Assembly (NCBI GenBank): GCA_964570935.1
Contig: CAZMZP010000020.1
Span: forward strand, 1-58,076
Direction of reading: 5' to 3'
DNA length: 58,076 nt
DNA from: JAFGJU01 sp964570935
GTDB taxonomy: Bacteria; Eisenbacteria; RBG-16-71-46; JAFGJU01
Every line of letters starts with the position of its first letter. Within the stretch, counting starts at the first letter, position 1. Shown here one piece after another: positions 49,063 through 57,819 of this stretch. The notes beneath the pieces were generated by a model. That model was given only the letters and a program-made list of their open reading frames with translations, made no database searches and was not told the DNA's origin. A program made the position numbers and the translations under genes.

Positions 49063-49383
49063 GTGCCGTCCATGGAAGTCAACGGCAAGGCCATCGAGCT
49101 CAACGAAGAAGGGTTCATGGTCCGCCAGGAAGAGTGGGGAAAGGAAGTGGCGGAAGCCCTTGCGAAACAAGAGGAAGCCATCGAGACCCTGACGGAAGAC
49201 CACTGGGCCGTCGTGAACTTCATCCGCGCCTACTATCTCGAGAACAGCCTTGCCCCCATGGTTCGCAAGATCTGCAAGACCACCGGGTTTCAGCTGAAGC
49301 ACATCTACGAGCTCTTTCCTTCCGGCCCCGCCAAGGGGGCCTGCAAGGTCGCGGGTCTTCCCAAGCCGGACGGCTGTGTCTAG
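49063..49383 (+). CDS. dsrC: DsrC/TusE-family sulfur-carrier protein with both redox cysteines
   Basis: A 106-residue protein of the DsrC/TusE family: NEEGFMVRQEEWGKEVAEAL, DHWAVVNFIRAYYLENSLAP, MVRKICKTTGFQLKHIYELF and GPAKGACKVAGLPKPDGCV. The flexible C-terminal arm has Cys94 and the penultimate Cys105 separated by ten residues. TusE keeps only the last Cys, so this is a true DsrC-type carrier that can form an internal disulfide or trisulfide. GTG 49063 is chosen because AAGGAAG lies five bases upstream; ATG 49072 would be 14 away. A membrane cytochrome-like gene and a DsrK-like gene follow at once. Confidence 0.92.
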   Translation: MPSMEVNGKAIELNEEGFMVRQEEWGKEVAEALAKQEEAIETLTEDHWAVVNFIRAYYLENSLAPMVRKICKTTGFQLKHIYELFPSGPAKGACKVAGLPKPDGCV

Positions 49384-49399
49384 ATAAGGATTCCCATTC

Positions 49400-50113
49400 A
49401 TGCCAGACGCATTGCGCGCCGGCGTAGTCCTCTCAGCCCTGTTCGCCCTTGTCGCCCTGATCGTGCTGGTCCTGAAGACGCTGACCTTCGGGAGGAGGCC
49501 CTTCTACTCCCAGGACTCGGGGAGCAAGGCCTCCGGAGTCGTCTACGTCTTCGGCAGGGGGATGATGCCGTGGGAGAAGGAGAGCGCGCGCAGGCACCCG
49601 CTCACATACGTTGCCGGGGTGGTGTATCACGTCGGCATCTTCGCGGCTCTCGCCTGTCTCTCCTGCGCCGTCTTTTCGCTGACGCCGCCGCGGTTTTTCC
49701 TTATTGTCTTGCGCGTCACCCTCGTGGCCGGAGGCGCCTGCGGTGCGGCCCTTTTCCTGAAGCGGGCCTTCTCGCCGACGCTCCGGAAGCTGAGCTGCCC
49801 TGACGACTACGCGGCGAATGCGATCGTCACCCTCTTCGTGATACTGGCCGCGGTCCGCGCGTGGCAGGCCTTGGGCCGACAGAGTTCGCTGGCGTCGCAG
49901 ACGGTTGTTCCCTCCTTGGGGCTCGGCGCACCCACCGAGTGGCCCTTCTTCGCCGTCTCGATATTGATGTTCCTGTATGTGCCGGTCGGAAAGATCCGGC
50001 ACTGCTTCTTCTTTTTCTATTCACGCGTGCTGCTGGGGATCTTCTTCGGACGCAGGTCGGCGCTGCCCGCGGGCAAACGCGCCCGCCTGCCGCACCAGAC
50101 GGCGCGGAGTTAG
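49400..50113 (+). CDS. DsrM/NarI-like membrane cytochrome b subunit
   Basis: A 237-residue integral membrane protein with about five helices (near 7-28, 68-92, 97-120, 140-157 and 182-198). Membrane-facing histidines lie at about 66 and 77 (HPLTYVAGVVYH) and 201 (KIRHCFFFFYSRV), the pattern of haem b ligands in NarI/DsrM/HdrE proteins. It would pass electrons between the quinone pool and the Fe-S protein encoded next. It lies 16 bp after dsrC and 10 bp before the DsrK-like gene. With only three clear histidines the haem number is uncertain. Confidence 0.8.
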   Translation: MPDALRAGVVLSALFALVALIVLVLKTLTFGRRPFYSQDSGSKASGVVYVFGRGMMPWEKESARRHPLTYVAGVVYHVGIFAALACLSCAVFSLTPPRFFLIVLRVTLVAGGACGAALFLKRAFSPTLRKLSCPDDYAANAIVTLFVILAAVRAWQALGRQSSLASQTVVPSLGLGAPTEWPFFAVSILMFLYVPVGKIRHCFFFFYSRVLLGIFFGRRSALPAGKRARLPHQTARS

Positions 50114-50123
50114 GCAATCACCG

Positions 50124-51524
50124 ATGCCGGACGATAACGCCAGAGACAGCGGGGTTCGGGCCGACGCCCGAAACAGCATCGCGGCGAAGGACGAACTCAT
50201 CGCGAAGATTGACGCGCTCACGGACGAAAGCCTGAGAAACGCCGTCAAGGTCCTCCGCGAGAAACTCACGTCCGAGTACGCGGCCTACCTGAACTCGTGC
50301 GTGCACTGCGGGCTCTGCGCCGAGTCGTGTCACTACTACCTCGCGGACGGAGAACTCGAATCCACGCCGGCCTACAAGGTCGGCCTCGTGGCGTCAGTCT
50401 TCAAGAAGGAGTTCAGTCTCGCGGGCAGGGTCTTTCCGGCGTGGGTCGGAGCGAAGGACCTGGACCGCGAAATGGTCGGCGAATGGGTGGACGCTCTCTT
50501 CGGCAGGTGCTCGCTCTGCGGCAGGTGCACGATGAACTGCTCGGTGGGACTCAACACGATGTACCTTATCCGCGCCGCTCGGAGCGCCCTCGCCTCGCTG
50601 GACCTGGTCCCGGACGGCCTCAAGTCCACGGTGGAGACGGCCATCCGGAAGGGCAACAGCATGGGGATCTCCCGCGAGGACTGGGTGGAGACCGTGGAGT
50701 GGCTCGAGACCGAGCTCCAGTCGGAGGTGAAAGATCCCGCGGCCAGACTTCCGCTGGACAAGAAGGGCGCGAAGTTCCTGTTCACCGTGAACCCGAGAGA
50801 ACCCAAGTTCTTTCCGCTTTCGATAGTGGCAACGGGAAAGATATTCTACGCGGCCGGAGAGGACTGGACCTTCTCCAGCGACAACTACGACGTGACCAAC
50901 TACGGACTCTACTCCGGCGAGGACGACGTGGCCGGCGCCATTTCCGACCGCCTGGTCCAGTCGATGGAGAAGCTCGGCTGTAAGACGCTTGTGCTGGCCG
51001 AGTGCGGCCACGGGTTCAACTCGAACAGATGGGAAGCGCCGGAGTGGCTGCGCAAGAAGTACGGTTTCGAGGTGAAGAGCGTCCTGGAAGTAGTGGCTGA
51101 TTACATCAGAGACGGGCGCATCACACTTGATCCCTCGCACAACCCCGAGCCACTTACCCTGCACGACCCGTGCAACCTCGTCCGCCTGGGCGGGATAGTG
51201 GAAGAGCAGAGGTTCATTCTGAAGCACGCCGCGCTCAACTTCACGGAGATGGCGCCCAATCGCCAGGATAACTACTGTTGTGGTGGCGGCGGAGGACAGC
51301 TTGCCATGACGCGCTTCAGCCAGAGGCGCATCAAGGCGGGCAAGATAAAGGCCGACCAGATAACCCGGACCGGAGCCAAGACAGTAGCAGCACCCTGCCA
51401 CAACTGCATTGACCAGCTCACAGAGCTGAACAAGCACTACAAGCTAGGGGTACACGTGAAGACGGTCTGTGAGGTCGCGGCGAACGCACTGGTGATTGGG
51501 CCGCCGGCCGGCTTCAAAGAGTGA
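50124..51524 (+). CDS. DsrK/HdrD-like iron-sulfur reductase subunit
   Basis: A 466-residue protein with two 4Fe-4S motifs, CVHCGLCAESC (Cys59, 62, 65 and 69) and CSLCGRCTMNC (Cys129, 132, 135 and 139). A CCG-type domain follows (LHDPCNLVRLGG, NYCCGGGGGQ, APCHNCIDQL) that in HdrD and DsrK holds the special cluster acting on disulfides. With the DsrC and DsrM-like proteins it forms a minimal DsrC-M-K set, expected to reduce or oxidise the DsrC disulfide/trisulfide at the membrane. No dsrAB is in view. The ATG at 50124 is ten bases after the previous stop. Its 3' end overlaps the convergent desulfurase gene by 11 bases. Confidence 0.88.
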   Translation: MPDDNARDSGVRADARNSIAAKDELIAKIDALTDESLRNAVKVLREKLTSEYAAYLNSCVHCGLCAESCHYYLADGELESTPAYKVGLVASVFKKEFSLAGRVFPAWVGAKDLDREMVGEWVDALFGRCSLCGRCTMNCSVGLNTMYLIRAARSALASLDLVPDGLKSTVETAIRKGNSMGISREDWVETVEWLETELQSEVKDPAARLPLDKKGAKFLFTVNPREPKFFPLSIVATGKIFYAAGEDWTFSSDNYDVTNYGLYSGEDDVAGAISDRLVQSMEKLGCKTLVLAECGHGFNSNRWEAPEWLRKKYGFEVKSVLEVVADYIRDGRITLDPSHNPEPLTLHDPCNLVRLGGIVEEQRFILKHAALNFTEMAPNRQDNYCCGGGGGQLAMTRFSQRRIKAGKIKADQITRTGAKTVAAPCHNCIDQLTELNKHYKLGVHVKTVCEVAANALVIGPPAGFKE

Positions 51525-52719
51525 CGCTCGACTGCTTCGGCTTGCCGCGCACCGGTCGCTTTCTGGCGGTCAGTGCGATGTCCTTCACCGCTTCTATGGC
51601 CTTCTGAATGTGCTCCTCGGTGTTGAACGGGCCAATTCCGAACCTTACGCCGCCGTGTATCTTGTCGATACCCAGTTGCTCGTGGACGAGCGGCGCGCAG
51701 TGGAGTCCAGTTCTCGCGGCGATGCTGTAGTCCACGTCCAGCATCGTGCCCGTGTCCATGGCCTCGAGCCCGTTCACGTTGAACAGAAGCACCGCTATGT
51801 GGTCGGTGAGATCGTCCTGACAGTAAAGAGTCACGCCGTCCACGTCCTTGAGCCCGTCCCGCAGCATGGTCGTGAGCCGCATCTCGTGCTCGTGAAGCTT
51901 CCCGATCCCGCGTTCCTTGACCCACTTGAGTCCGGCGTTGAGACCCGCCACGCCCATAGTGTTTATGGTGCCGTACTCCAGCCTATAAGGATACTCGTTC
52001 AGATGCGTGCGCACGGCCGAGCGGACGCCGGTGCCGCCTGCCCGCGTGTGTCTTATCTCGACGTCCTTCCGAACGCAAAGTCCGCCGATTCCCGTGGGTC
52101 CGAGCAGTGACTTGTGGCCGGTGAACGCCACGATGTCTATGTTCATTTCCTTCATGTCCACGGGGATCTTGCCCGCGGACTGCGAGGCGTCTATGGCGAA
52201 CGCAATGCCGCGCTCGCGGCAGAGTTTGCCGATTTCCTTCACGGGCTGGACCGTGCCTATGACGTTCGAGGCGTGGTTGACCAGCACGAGCTTAGTGTTC
52301 TTCTTGAACTTCCTCTGAACGTCCTCGGGAACGACGAAACCCTTGCCGTCGAACGGAACGTAATCAAGCTCGACACCGTTCTCGACGTGCTGGTGGTACA
52401 GCGGCCTCAGTACGGAATTGTGCTCCACGTTCGTGGTGATGGCGTGGTCACCCCTCTGGAGAATGCCGCTGACGATGAGGTTCAGGGCGTCAGTCGAGTT
52501 GTAGGTGAAGCAAAGGCGGTCGGGTTCGTCGCCGTTGAAGAACTCCGTCAGGAGCTTTCTGGTGCCCTCCACAACCTCTCCCGCCTCCATGCACAGGTCG
52601 TACCCGGAGCGCCCGGGGTTCACCCCGAAGTTCCGGTAAAACTCGTCCATGTATCTGTATACTTCTTCGGGCTTTGGAAACGAAGTGGCTGCGTTGTCCA
52701 GGTAGATGAGCTTTTCCAT
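51514..52719 (-). CDS. Cysteine desulfurase-type class V aminotransferase
   Basis: A 401-residue PLP enzyme: MEKLIYLDNAATSFPKPEEV at the N-terminus, TTNVEHNSVLRPL, IDASQSAGKIPVDM, the PLP-lysine segment FTGHKSLLGPTG (about residues 200-211) and a catalytic Cys in ARTGLHCAPLVHEQ. This matches the SufS/Csd-like group that takes sulfur from cysteine. It is convergent with, and overlaps, the DsrK-like gene by 11 bases. That neighbourhood may link it to sulfur transfer onto DsrC, but no direct evidence is visible. A GGAG site six bases before the ATG supports the start. Confidence 0.9.
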   Translation of the reverse strand: MEKLIYLDNAATSFPKPEEVYRYMDEFYRNFGVNPGRSGYDLCMEAGEVVEGTRKLLTEFFNGDEPDRLCFTYNSTDALNLIVSGILQRGDHAITTNVEHNSVLRPLYHQHVENGVELDYVPFDGKGFVVPEDVQRKFKKNTKLVLVNHASNVIGTVQPVKEIGKLCRERGIAFAIDASQSAGKIPVDMKEMNIDIVAFTGHKSLLGPTGIGGLCVRKDVEIRHTRAGGTGVRSAVRTHLNEYPYRLEYGTINTMGVAGLNAGLKWVKERGIGKLHEHEMRLTTMLRDGLKDVDGVTLYCQDDLTDHIAVLLFNVNGLEAMDTGTMLDVDYSIAARTGLHCAPLVHEQLGIDKIHGGVRFGIGPFNTEEHIQKAIEAVKDIALTARKRPVRGKPKQSSVTL

Positions 52720-52867
52720 GCGGTTTCTCCGTCAGTCGCAAGAGGTGTCTAACGAAAGCAACAGGAATCAACTTTACCCCAACAGCCGGCCCGGCGCAAC
52801 CTTTCCCGGGCGCATACGGTCAGGGCCGATGCCACTGCCCTCACGGACGGTGTATGGGTTTTTTGGT

Positions 52868-52895
52868 TTGCAGCGGCGCGATTTGGGCTTATCCT
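52868..52895 (+). promoter_or_regulatory. Possible promoter giving a leaderless nfeD-like mRNA
   Basis: TTGCAG (52868-52873), a 16-bp spacer and TATCCT (52890-52895). The predicted start point would fall at or beside the ATG at 52902, which has no ribosome-binding site. Confidence 0.4.
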
Positions 52896-52901
52896 AGAGC
52901 G

Positions 52902-53369
52902 ATGGCTCGTACTGGACAATTCGACATGCCGCCCACCTGGCATAATAATCCGCTCAAGAAGCCGCTCGTGATAGCGGGCTTGGTCCTTTTCTTCGGCTTC
53001 GACGAGCTCATGCTCATCTTCCTCTTTTTCAAGATAGGCTTCCCGCGGCTTCCGGCCGCGACGTGGGCCGCAATCGCCCTTGCAGTCACAGCTCTCAACC
53101 TCGGCCTGGCCCTGGTCGTCTACAGAGTCATCATGAGCAGGCCCTCGACCGGAGTCGAAGGCCTCGTCGGCCTGACCGGCACCGTCGATGTCTCGTACGG
53201 AAAGCGGGGAACCGTGTCTGTGAGGGGTGAACGCTGGGACGCGGATTTTCTCGGAGACGCGGCCGCCGGAGACGAAGTCAGGGTCGTGTCCGTCAGGGGG
53301 CTCAGGCTGGCCGTCGAACGGATTGGGACCGGCGCCACCGCCCGGCCGGGCCCGGGAGGGCCGGCCTGA
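52902..53369 (+). CDS. NfeD-like membrane protein
   Basis: A 155-residue protein with a cytoplasmic N-terminus, two transmembrane helices (about 21-42 and 50-72), and a C-terminal beta-barrel domain like the short NfeD OB-fold: GVEGLVGLTGTVDVSYGKRG, ERWDADFLGDAAAGDEVRVV and VRGLRLAVERIG. NfeD proteins associate with membrane microdomain proteins (flotillin or stomatin-like); no such partner lies next to it here. No Shine-Dalgarno site precedes the ATG. Confidence 0.8.
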   Translation: MARTGQFDMPPTWHNNPLKKPLVIAGLVLFFGFDELMLIFLFFKIGFPRLPAATWAAIALAVTALNLGLALVVYRVIMSRPSTGVEGLVGLTGTVDVSYGKRGTVSVRGERWDADFLGDAAAGDEVRVVSVRGLRLAVERIGTGATARPGPGGPA

Positions 53370-53465
53370 CCGGCGCATTCCCATTTCTGTGACTACCCGG
53401 GCGCCGCGTCACGTGCTCGAACGCGCGGTCGCGACATCACGAGCAGCGAATCTCTCAGCAAATAG

Positions 53466-54788
53466 ATGACAGCACAATCACTCAAATCATCGTTGTTCGG
53501 CCTGCCGGCCACGATCAAGGGGCACGACAGGAACGTCCACGTCCTGGTGATCTGCCGCTGCATAACCGCGCTTGGTTTCTCGATCGTCTTTCCGTTCCTC
53601 AGTCTGTATCTCCACGACGTGATGCATGTGTCGATGACCGCCATCGGCAGCATCTTCTTGGGCGCCAGCCTCGCCGGCGCGGTTGCGTCCCTGGTGGGTG
53701 GTGAGCTGTCGGACAGATTCGGACGAAAACGAGTGATGGTGACGGCCCTGTCTCTCAGGACCGTAGTCTTCTTCGCCATGAGTGTCGCGGTCTGGAGCAA
53801 GGCGGGCTTCCCGGTCATAGCGGGCCTGGTCATCCTGAGCACGTTCACGGGGAGGCTATTTGAGCCGCCGGCCGGCGCGCTCATATCCGACGTCACGACG
53901 CCCTCCAAACGGCAGGAGGCCTACGCCTTCTTACGCATCGGCCTAAACCTGGGATGGGCCATCGGGCCGGCCCTCGGGGGATTCCTGGCATCCAGGTCTT
54001 ATTCCTTCCTGTTCTTCATTTCCGGCCTGGTGACTGCGGCGGGCCTAGTGCTTCTCTCGGCTCTGCTCAAGGACAGGCGGACGCGATCGAACTCGGACAA
54101 GCTCAGTCTGCGCGACATGGCGACGGTCGCGCGTGACAGGGTGTTTTCCAGCTACTGTCTCATCTCCATGCTGCTCTTCGTGGTGGCCGCCCAGCTCGTC
54201 ATGGCCCTGTCGGTCTACTCCGTGGACTGGGTCGGTATCACCAAGATACAGCTCGGTTATCTGTTCTCCATCAACGGCCTTATGGTCGTGGTTCTGATGT
54301 TCCCGTGCGTGAAGCTGCTGGAGCGGTTTCGGATGTCGCGCGTGATGGCGGTCGGGTGTTTGCTGTATGCGGTAGGCTATTTCTCGGCCGCGTTCGCGGG
54401 TCATTTCGAGACAGCGTACGGTGCCGGTTTCGTGGCGCTCTTAGCCAGCATGGTTGTGGTAACATTCGGGGAGATATTCACGAGCCCGGCGTCGCTCGCG
54501 CTCGTGGCCAACATGTCGCCGCCCGACAGGTACGGCAGATACATGGGCACCTTCGAGCTCTTCAGCTCGGTCGGGCATTTCCTGGGGCCGTTCCTGGGGG
54601 GAATAGTCATGGACGCGAGCGGCGGGAACGCGTTCTTTGTGTGGGGGCCGGTGGGAATTCTGGGAATCTGCGCGTTCGTCGGGTTTATCATACTTGGTAC
54701 CAGACTCTCCCGGTCGGTGGAGAACCCGGTGGCGATGGAGGTCGTGACGGGGGAGCGCTGGACCGTGGAGATTCCGGAGAAGGACTAG
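53466..54788 (+). CDS. Major facilitator superfamily transporter (drug-efflux-like)
   Basis: A 440-residue protein with about 12 hydrophobic segments. The MFS motif A between helices 2 and 3 reads GGELSDRFGRKRVMV (about residues 78-92), and motif C-like segments such as LNLGWAIGPALGGFL occur at helix 5. It resembles MdtH/multidrug exporters, but substrate cannot be told. It follows the NfeD-like gene by 96 bp and precedes a Crp/Fnr-type regulator by 52 bp on the same strand. No clear ribosome-binding site was seen. Confidence 0.9.
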   Translation: MTAQSLKSSLFGLPATIKGHDRNVHVLVICRCITALGFSIVFPFLSLYLHDVMHVSMTAIGSIFLGASLAGAVASLVGGELSDRFGRKRVMVTALSLRTVVFFAMSVAVWSKAGFPVIAGLVILSTFTGRLFEPPAGALISDVTTPSKRQEAYAFLRIGLNLGWAIGPALGGFLASRSYSFLFFISGLVTAAGLVLLSALLKDRRTRSNSDKLSLRDMATVARDRVFSSYCLISMLLFVVAAQLVMALSVYSVDWVGITKIQLGYLFSINGLMVVVLMFPCVKLLERFRMSRVMAVGCLLYAVGYFSAAFAGHFETAYGAGFVALLASMVVVTFGEIFTSPASLALVANMSPPDRYGRYMGTFELFSSVGHFLGPFLGGIVMDASGGNAFFVWGPVGILGICAFVGFIILGTRLSRSVENPVAMEVVTGERWTVEIPEKD

Positions 54789-54840
54789 CGGCCTACAGAC
54801 GCGCCGTGCCGGTGATCGCGGCCGGGCGCGAGGAGCGGAT

Positions 54841-55557
54841 ATGAATCCGACTGGAAGGTTGCCCAAGCCGCCGGCAGAGCTGGACAAGGCCCTGACCAGG
54901 TTCAACATGTTTGCCGGGCTGACCAAGGTTCAGCTCAAGTCGCTGGCCGGCATAGCCCAGAGACGCGGGTTCACAAAAGGCGAAGCCATATTCTTCGAGG
55001 GACAGGAGACCGCGGGTTTCTATCTCGTCGAAGAGGGCAGGATAAAGGTTTTCAAGATATCGCCCGACGGGAAGGAGCACATCCTCCACATCGTCGAACC
55101 GGGTTTCAGCTTTGCCGAAGCCTGCATCTTCTTTGAAGAGCGGACGTGTCCGGCCTCGGCCAGCGCGCTCGAGGACACACAGACCATCTTTTTCCCCAAG
55201 GACGCTCTGGTGGAAGAGCTGAACAGGAACTGCGCGGTCGGGCTCAAGATGCTGGGCTCCATGGCGGCCTGGATCAGGCTGATGGCGGAACAGGTTGGCA
55301 GTCTCTCGCTCCGCACGGTAGAGGGCCGGCTCGTCAATTACCTGGTGCTCCTGGCCAAACGGCTCAAGGTCCCGTTTGCGGACGGCCAGACCATCACGTT
55401 GGACGTGGAAAAGGGGGTGCTAGCCTCCAGGCTGGGCACCATCCCGGAGACTCTGTCGCGGACGTTCAAGAAACTGCAGGACTCGGAGCTCATCAAGGTG
55501 GAACGGGGCGACCTGACCGTACTTGATGCGCAGGGTCTGCTGGACATGCTAGAATAA
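54841..55557 (+). CDS. Crp/Fnr-family transcriptional regulator
   Basis: A 238-residue protein. It has a cyclic-nucleotide-binding-type sensor domain (about residues 25-140; KGEAIFFEGQETAGFYLVEE, GRIKVFKISPDGKEHILHIV), a dimerisation helix, and a C-terminal winged helix with GVLASRLGTIPETLSRTFKKLQDSELI (about residues 192-218). There is no N-terminal cysteine cluster, so it is not an oxygen-sensing Fnr; it resembles the Dnr/NnrR-like branch. An AGGAG site precedes the ATG. It could control the adjacent transporter or DOMON lipoprotein. Confidence 0.92.
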   Translation: MNPTGRLPKPPAELDKALTRFNMFAGLTKVQLKSLAGIAQRRGFTKGEAIFFEGQETAGFYLVEEGRIKVFKISPDGKEHILHIVEPGFSFAEACIFFEERTCPASASALEDTQTIFFPKDALVEELNRNCAVGLKMLGSMAAWIRLMAEQVGSLSLRTVEGRLVNYLVLLAKRLKVPFADGQTITLDVEKGVLASRLGTIPETLSRTFKKLQDSELIKVERGDLTVLDAQGLLDMLE

Positions 55558-55647
55558 CGGAGCGGGCGGCCGTCGCGACTGGTTCGCCGCGCATTCGGGT
55601 CAGACAATCTGTTGGACGTGCTTACGGGGGAGTGGACGGCCGTCGCC

Positions 55648-56214
55648 ATGGTAGATACTGCAAGGGCTCGCGCAACGAGACTCGGGCTGCTCGTCCTCCT
55701 CCTTGTCGCCCTCATTCCGGCCTCGGGGTGTGAAGAGGGCGGATCGCGTCCCGTCGGCCTGGGCACTGCCGGCTTCAACTCCACGACCGCCATGGGGATC
55801 ACTTTTCGCTGGAAGGTGGACGGAGCCCTCCTGAGGGTGAACGTGGTGGCGCCCACCCGGGGATGGGTGGGAGTCGGGTTCGCCCCAAGCGCAAGGATGC
55901 AGGACGCGAACATCATCATCGGCTACGTCGTGGGCGACAGGGTGTACGTGAGCGACGAGTTCGGCTCCGGGCCGACCACCCACCAGCCGGATGTCTTTGC
56001 CAGCGGAACAAACAACATCGTGGAAGCCGACGGCCGCGAGTACGACGGCAACACCGAGATAAGCTTCGCCATCCCCCTGGATTCGGGTGATTTGAGGGAC
56101 CGCCGGCTGATACCGGGCCGCAACTACACGGTCATGCTCGGCTACGGCCCCGATACCTCGGACGAGTTTACGACCAGGCACGCCACCCGCACCACAATCT
56201 GCGTGCTTCTCTGA
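55648..56214 (+). CDS. DOMON-domain lipoprotein
   Basis: A 188-residue exported protein with a lipobox ASGC (Cys28). A DOMON domain follows (about residues 45-180): GITFRWKVDGALLRVNVVAP, GWVGVGFAPSARMQDANIII, GYVVGDRVYVSDEFGSG and EISFAIPLDSGDL. DOMON domains bind haem b or sugars and often serve redox steps in the periplasm. The ATG at 55648 is preferred because it places the signal peptide correctly; an in-frame TTG at 55612 is less likely. It lies 90 bp after the Crp/Fnr regulator. Confidence 0.85.
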   Translation: MVDTARARATRLGLLVLLLVALIPASGCEEGGSRPVGLGTAGFNSTTAMGITFRWKVDGALLRVNVVAPTRGWVGVGFAPSARMQDANIIIGYVVGDRVYVSDEFGSGPTTHQPDVFASGTNNIVEADGREYDGNTEISFAIPLDSGDLRDRRLIPGRNYTVMLGYGPDTSDEFTTRHATRTTICVLL

Positions 56215-56381
56215 CCGAGCTGCGTCTCAATTGGCCGCAGACCGATCTTATTATCAATCGTTACTACCGATACGGCATCACGAGACGGTGTCCCGGCCGC
56301 CAGACTTTCCCTTGCATCGTACCTCCGGCTGTGAGAAAATCACCTTCTTGCGGAAAAGTCGGCCTTTTTTGCGGCGCCCCC

Positions 56382-56416
56382 GGGTCGTCTGGTCCCGAGG
56401 ACCAGGAGGAAGACCC
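56382..56416 (+). promoter_or_regulatory. Bulged hairpin in the malic enzyme leader
   Basis: CTGGTCC (56389-56395) pairs with GGACCAG (56399-56405), and outside it GGGTC (56382-56386) pairs with GACCC (56412-56416). It sits about 30 bases before the start codon, ahead of the AGGAGGAGG site, and may affect mRNA stability or translation. Confidence 0.4.
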
Positions 56417-56447
56417 GCGGAGGGCCGTTTAACCCAGGAGGAGGTTT

Positions 56448-57794
56448 ATGATTAACGAGAAAGAGCTTCTCGAGAAAGCAATGAAGCCGGCAAAGGACGC
56501 CATGAAGCTTCATCCTTTCTTCAGAGGCAAGATCGAGGTCTTCCCGAAGTGTGTCGTCAGGGATTTTGACGACTTTGCCATCTGGTACACTCCCGGCGTC
56601 GCCGAACCGTGCAAAGACATCGTCAAGAACCCCGAGAAAGTCTACGAATACACGAACAAAGGGAATCTCGTGGGCGTCATCACTGACGGAAGCAGGGTGC
56701 TCGGACTGGGCGACATCGGCCCCGAGGCCGGCTACCCCGTCATGGAAGGGAAGGCCCTCCTGTTCAAGTACCTCGGCGGCGTTGACGTGTTCCCGATCTG
56801 TGTGGGCACCAAGGACCCCGACGCCTTCATCCTTACTGTCAAGTATCTGCAGCCCTCCTTCGGCGGCATCAACCTCGAAGACATCGCGATGCCGAAGTGC
56901 TTCAGAATCCTCGACACCCTGAGGCGCGAGTGCAGCATCCCGGTGTGGCACGACGACCAGCAGGGCACCGCTGCGGTGACCGTCGCCGGTTTCGTGAACG
57001 CGGTCAAGATAGTCGGCAAGAAGATGGAGAAGATGAAAGTCTCCATGGTGGGCGCCGGCGCGTCCAACATCTGCATCGCCAGGCTGCTTATCGAAGCGGG
57101 CGTTGACCCCAGGAACATCTACATGACAGACAGCAAGGGGCTGCTCCACAAGGGCCGCACTGAGCTTAAGGACAAGTTCGTCGAGAAATGGCACATGTGC
57201 GAGATATCGAACGAAGAGCAGCGCAAGGGCGGCCCGGGGGAGGCCCTGAAGGGCACGGACGCCTGCATCGCGCTTTCCACTCCGGGCCCAGGTGTCGTAA
57301 AGAAAGAATGGGTCAAGACGATGAACAAGGACTCCATCGTGTTCGCGTGCGCGAACCCCATTCCGGAAATATGGCCGTGGGAGGCCAAGGAAGCCGGCTG
57401 CAAGATATTCGCGACCGGCCGCTCGGACTTCCCCAACCAGATCAACAACTCCCTAGGATTCCCTGGGATCTTCAGGGGCGCCCTGGACGTCAGAGCCAGT
57501 ACCATCACAGACAAGATGTGTCTGGCGGCGTCGTACGAGCTCGCCCGCTGCGCCCAGGACAAGGGCCTCAGAGAGGATTACATCATCCCGAAGATGAGCG
57601 AGTGGGAGGTCTACCCGAGAGAGGCGGTCGCAGTCGGCGCGCAGGCCATCAAAGAGGGTGTGGCTCAGATCAAGTTGACGAAGGAAAAGCACCTCGAGCT
57701 GGCCTCCGCAATCATCAAGCGCGCGCGTGACACTACGAAGCTGCTGATGAAGGAGGGCGTGATACCGAACCCTCCGGCCAGTCTGACGAAGTAG
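56448..57794 (+). CDS. Malic enzyme (malate dehydrogenase, oxaloacetate-decarboxylating)
   Basis: A 448-residue protein of the short bacterial malic enzyme group: FAIWYTPGVAEPCKDI, NLVGVITDGSRVLGLGDIGP, PVMEGKALLFK, SIPVWHDDQQGTAAVTVAG (metal site), the nucleotide-binding VSMVGAGASNICIARLL, and FACANPIPEIWP, then GRSDFPNQINN. It turns malate into pyruvate and CO2 with NAD(P). A strong AGGAGGAGG site precedes the ATG, and a 5' leader hairpin lies upstream. It precedes a probable NDP-forming acyl-CoA synthetase gene, so pyruvate and acetyl-CoA metabolism may be clustered. Confidence 0.95.
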   Translation: MINEKELLEKAMKPAKDAMKLHPFFRGKIEVFPKCVVRDFDDFAIWYTPGVAEPCKDIVKNPEKVYEYTNKGNLVGVITDGSRVLGLGDIGPEAGYPVMEGKALLFKYLGGVDVFPICVGTKDPDAFILTVKYLQPSFGGINLEDIAMPKCFRILDTLRRECSIPVWHDDQQGTAAVTVAGFVNAVKIVGKKMEKMKVSMVGAGASNICIARLLIEAGVDPRNIYMTDSKGLLHKGRTELKDKFVEKWHMCEISNEEQRKGGPGEALKGTDACIALSTPGPGVVKKEWVKTMNKDSIVFACANPIPEIWPWEAKEAGCKIFATGRSDFPNQINNSLGFPGIFRGALDVRASTITDKMCLAASYELARCAQDKGLREDYIIPKMSEWEVYPREAVAVGAQAIKEGVAQIKLTKEKHLELASAIIKRARDTTKLLMKEGVIPNPPASLTK

Positions 57795-57819
57795 GTAGCA
57801 GCTCTGAGATAAGATGACA

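Noticed and set aside
49063..49383. Calling the DsrC-like protein TusE
   Set aside because: TusE keeps only the last Cys; this protein has the CX10C arm of DsrC, and no tusBCD genes are beside it.
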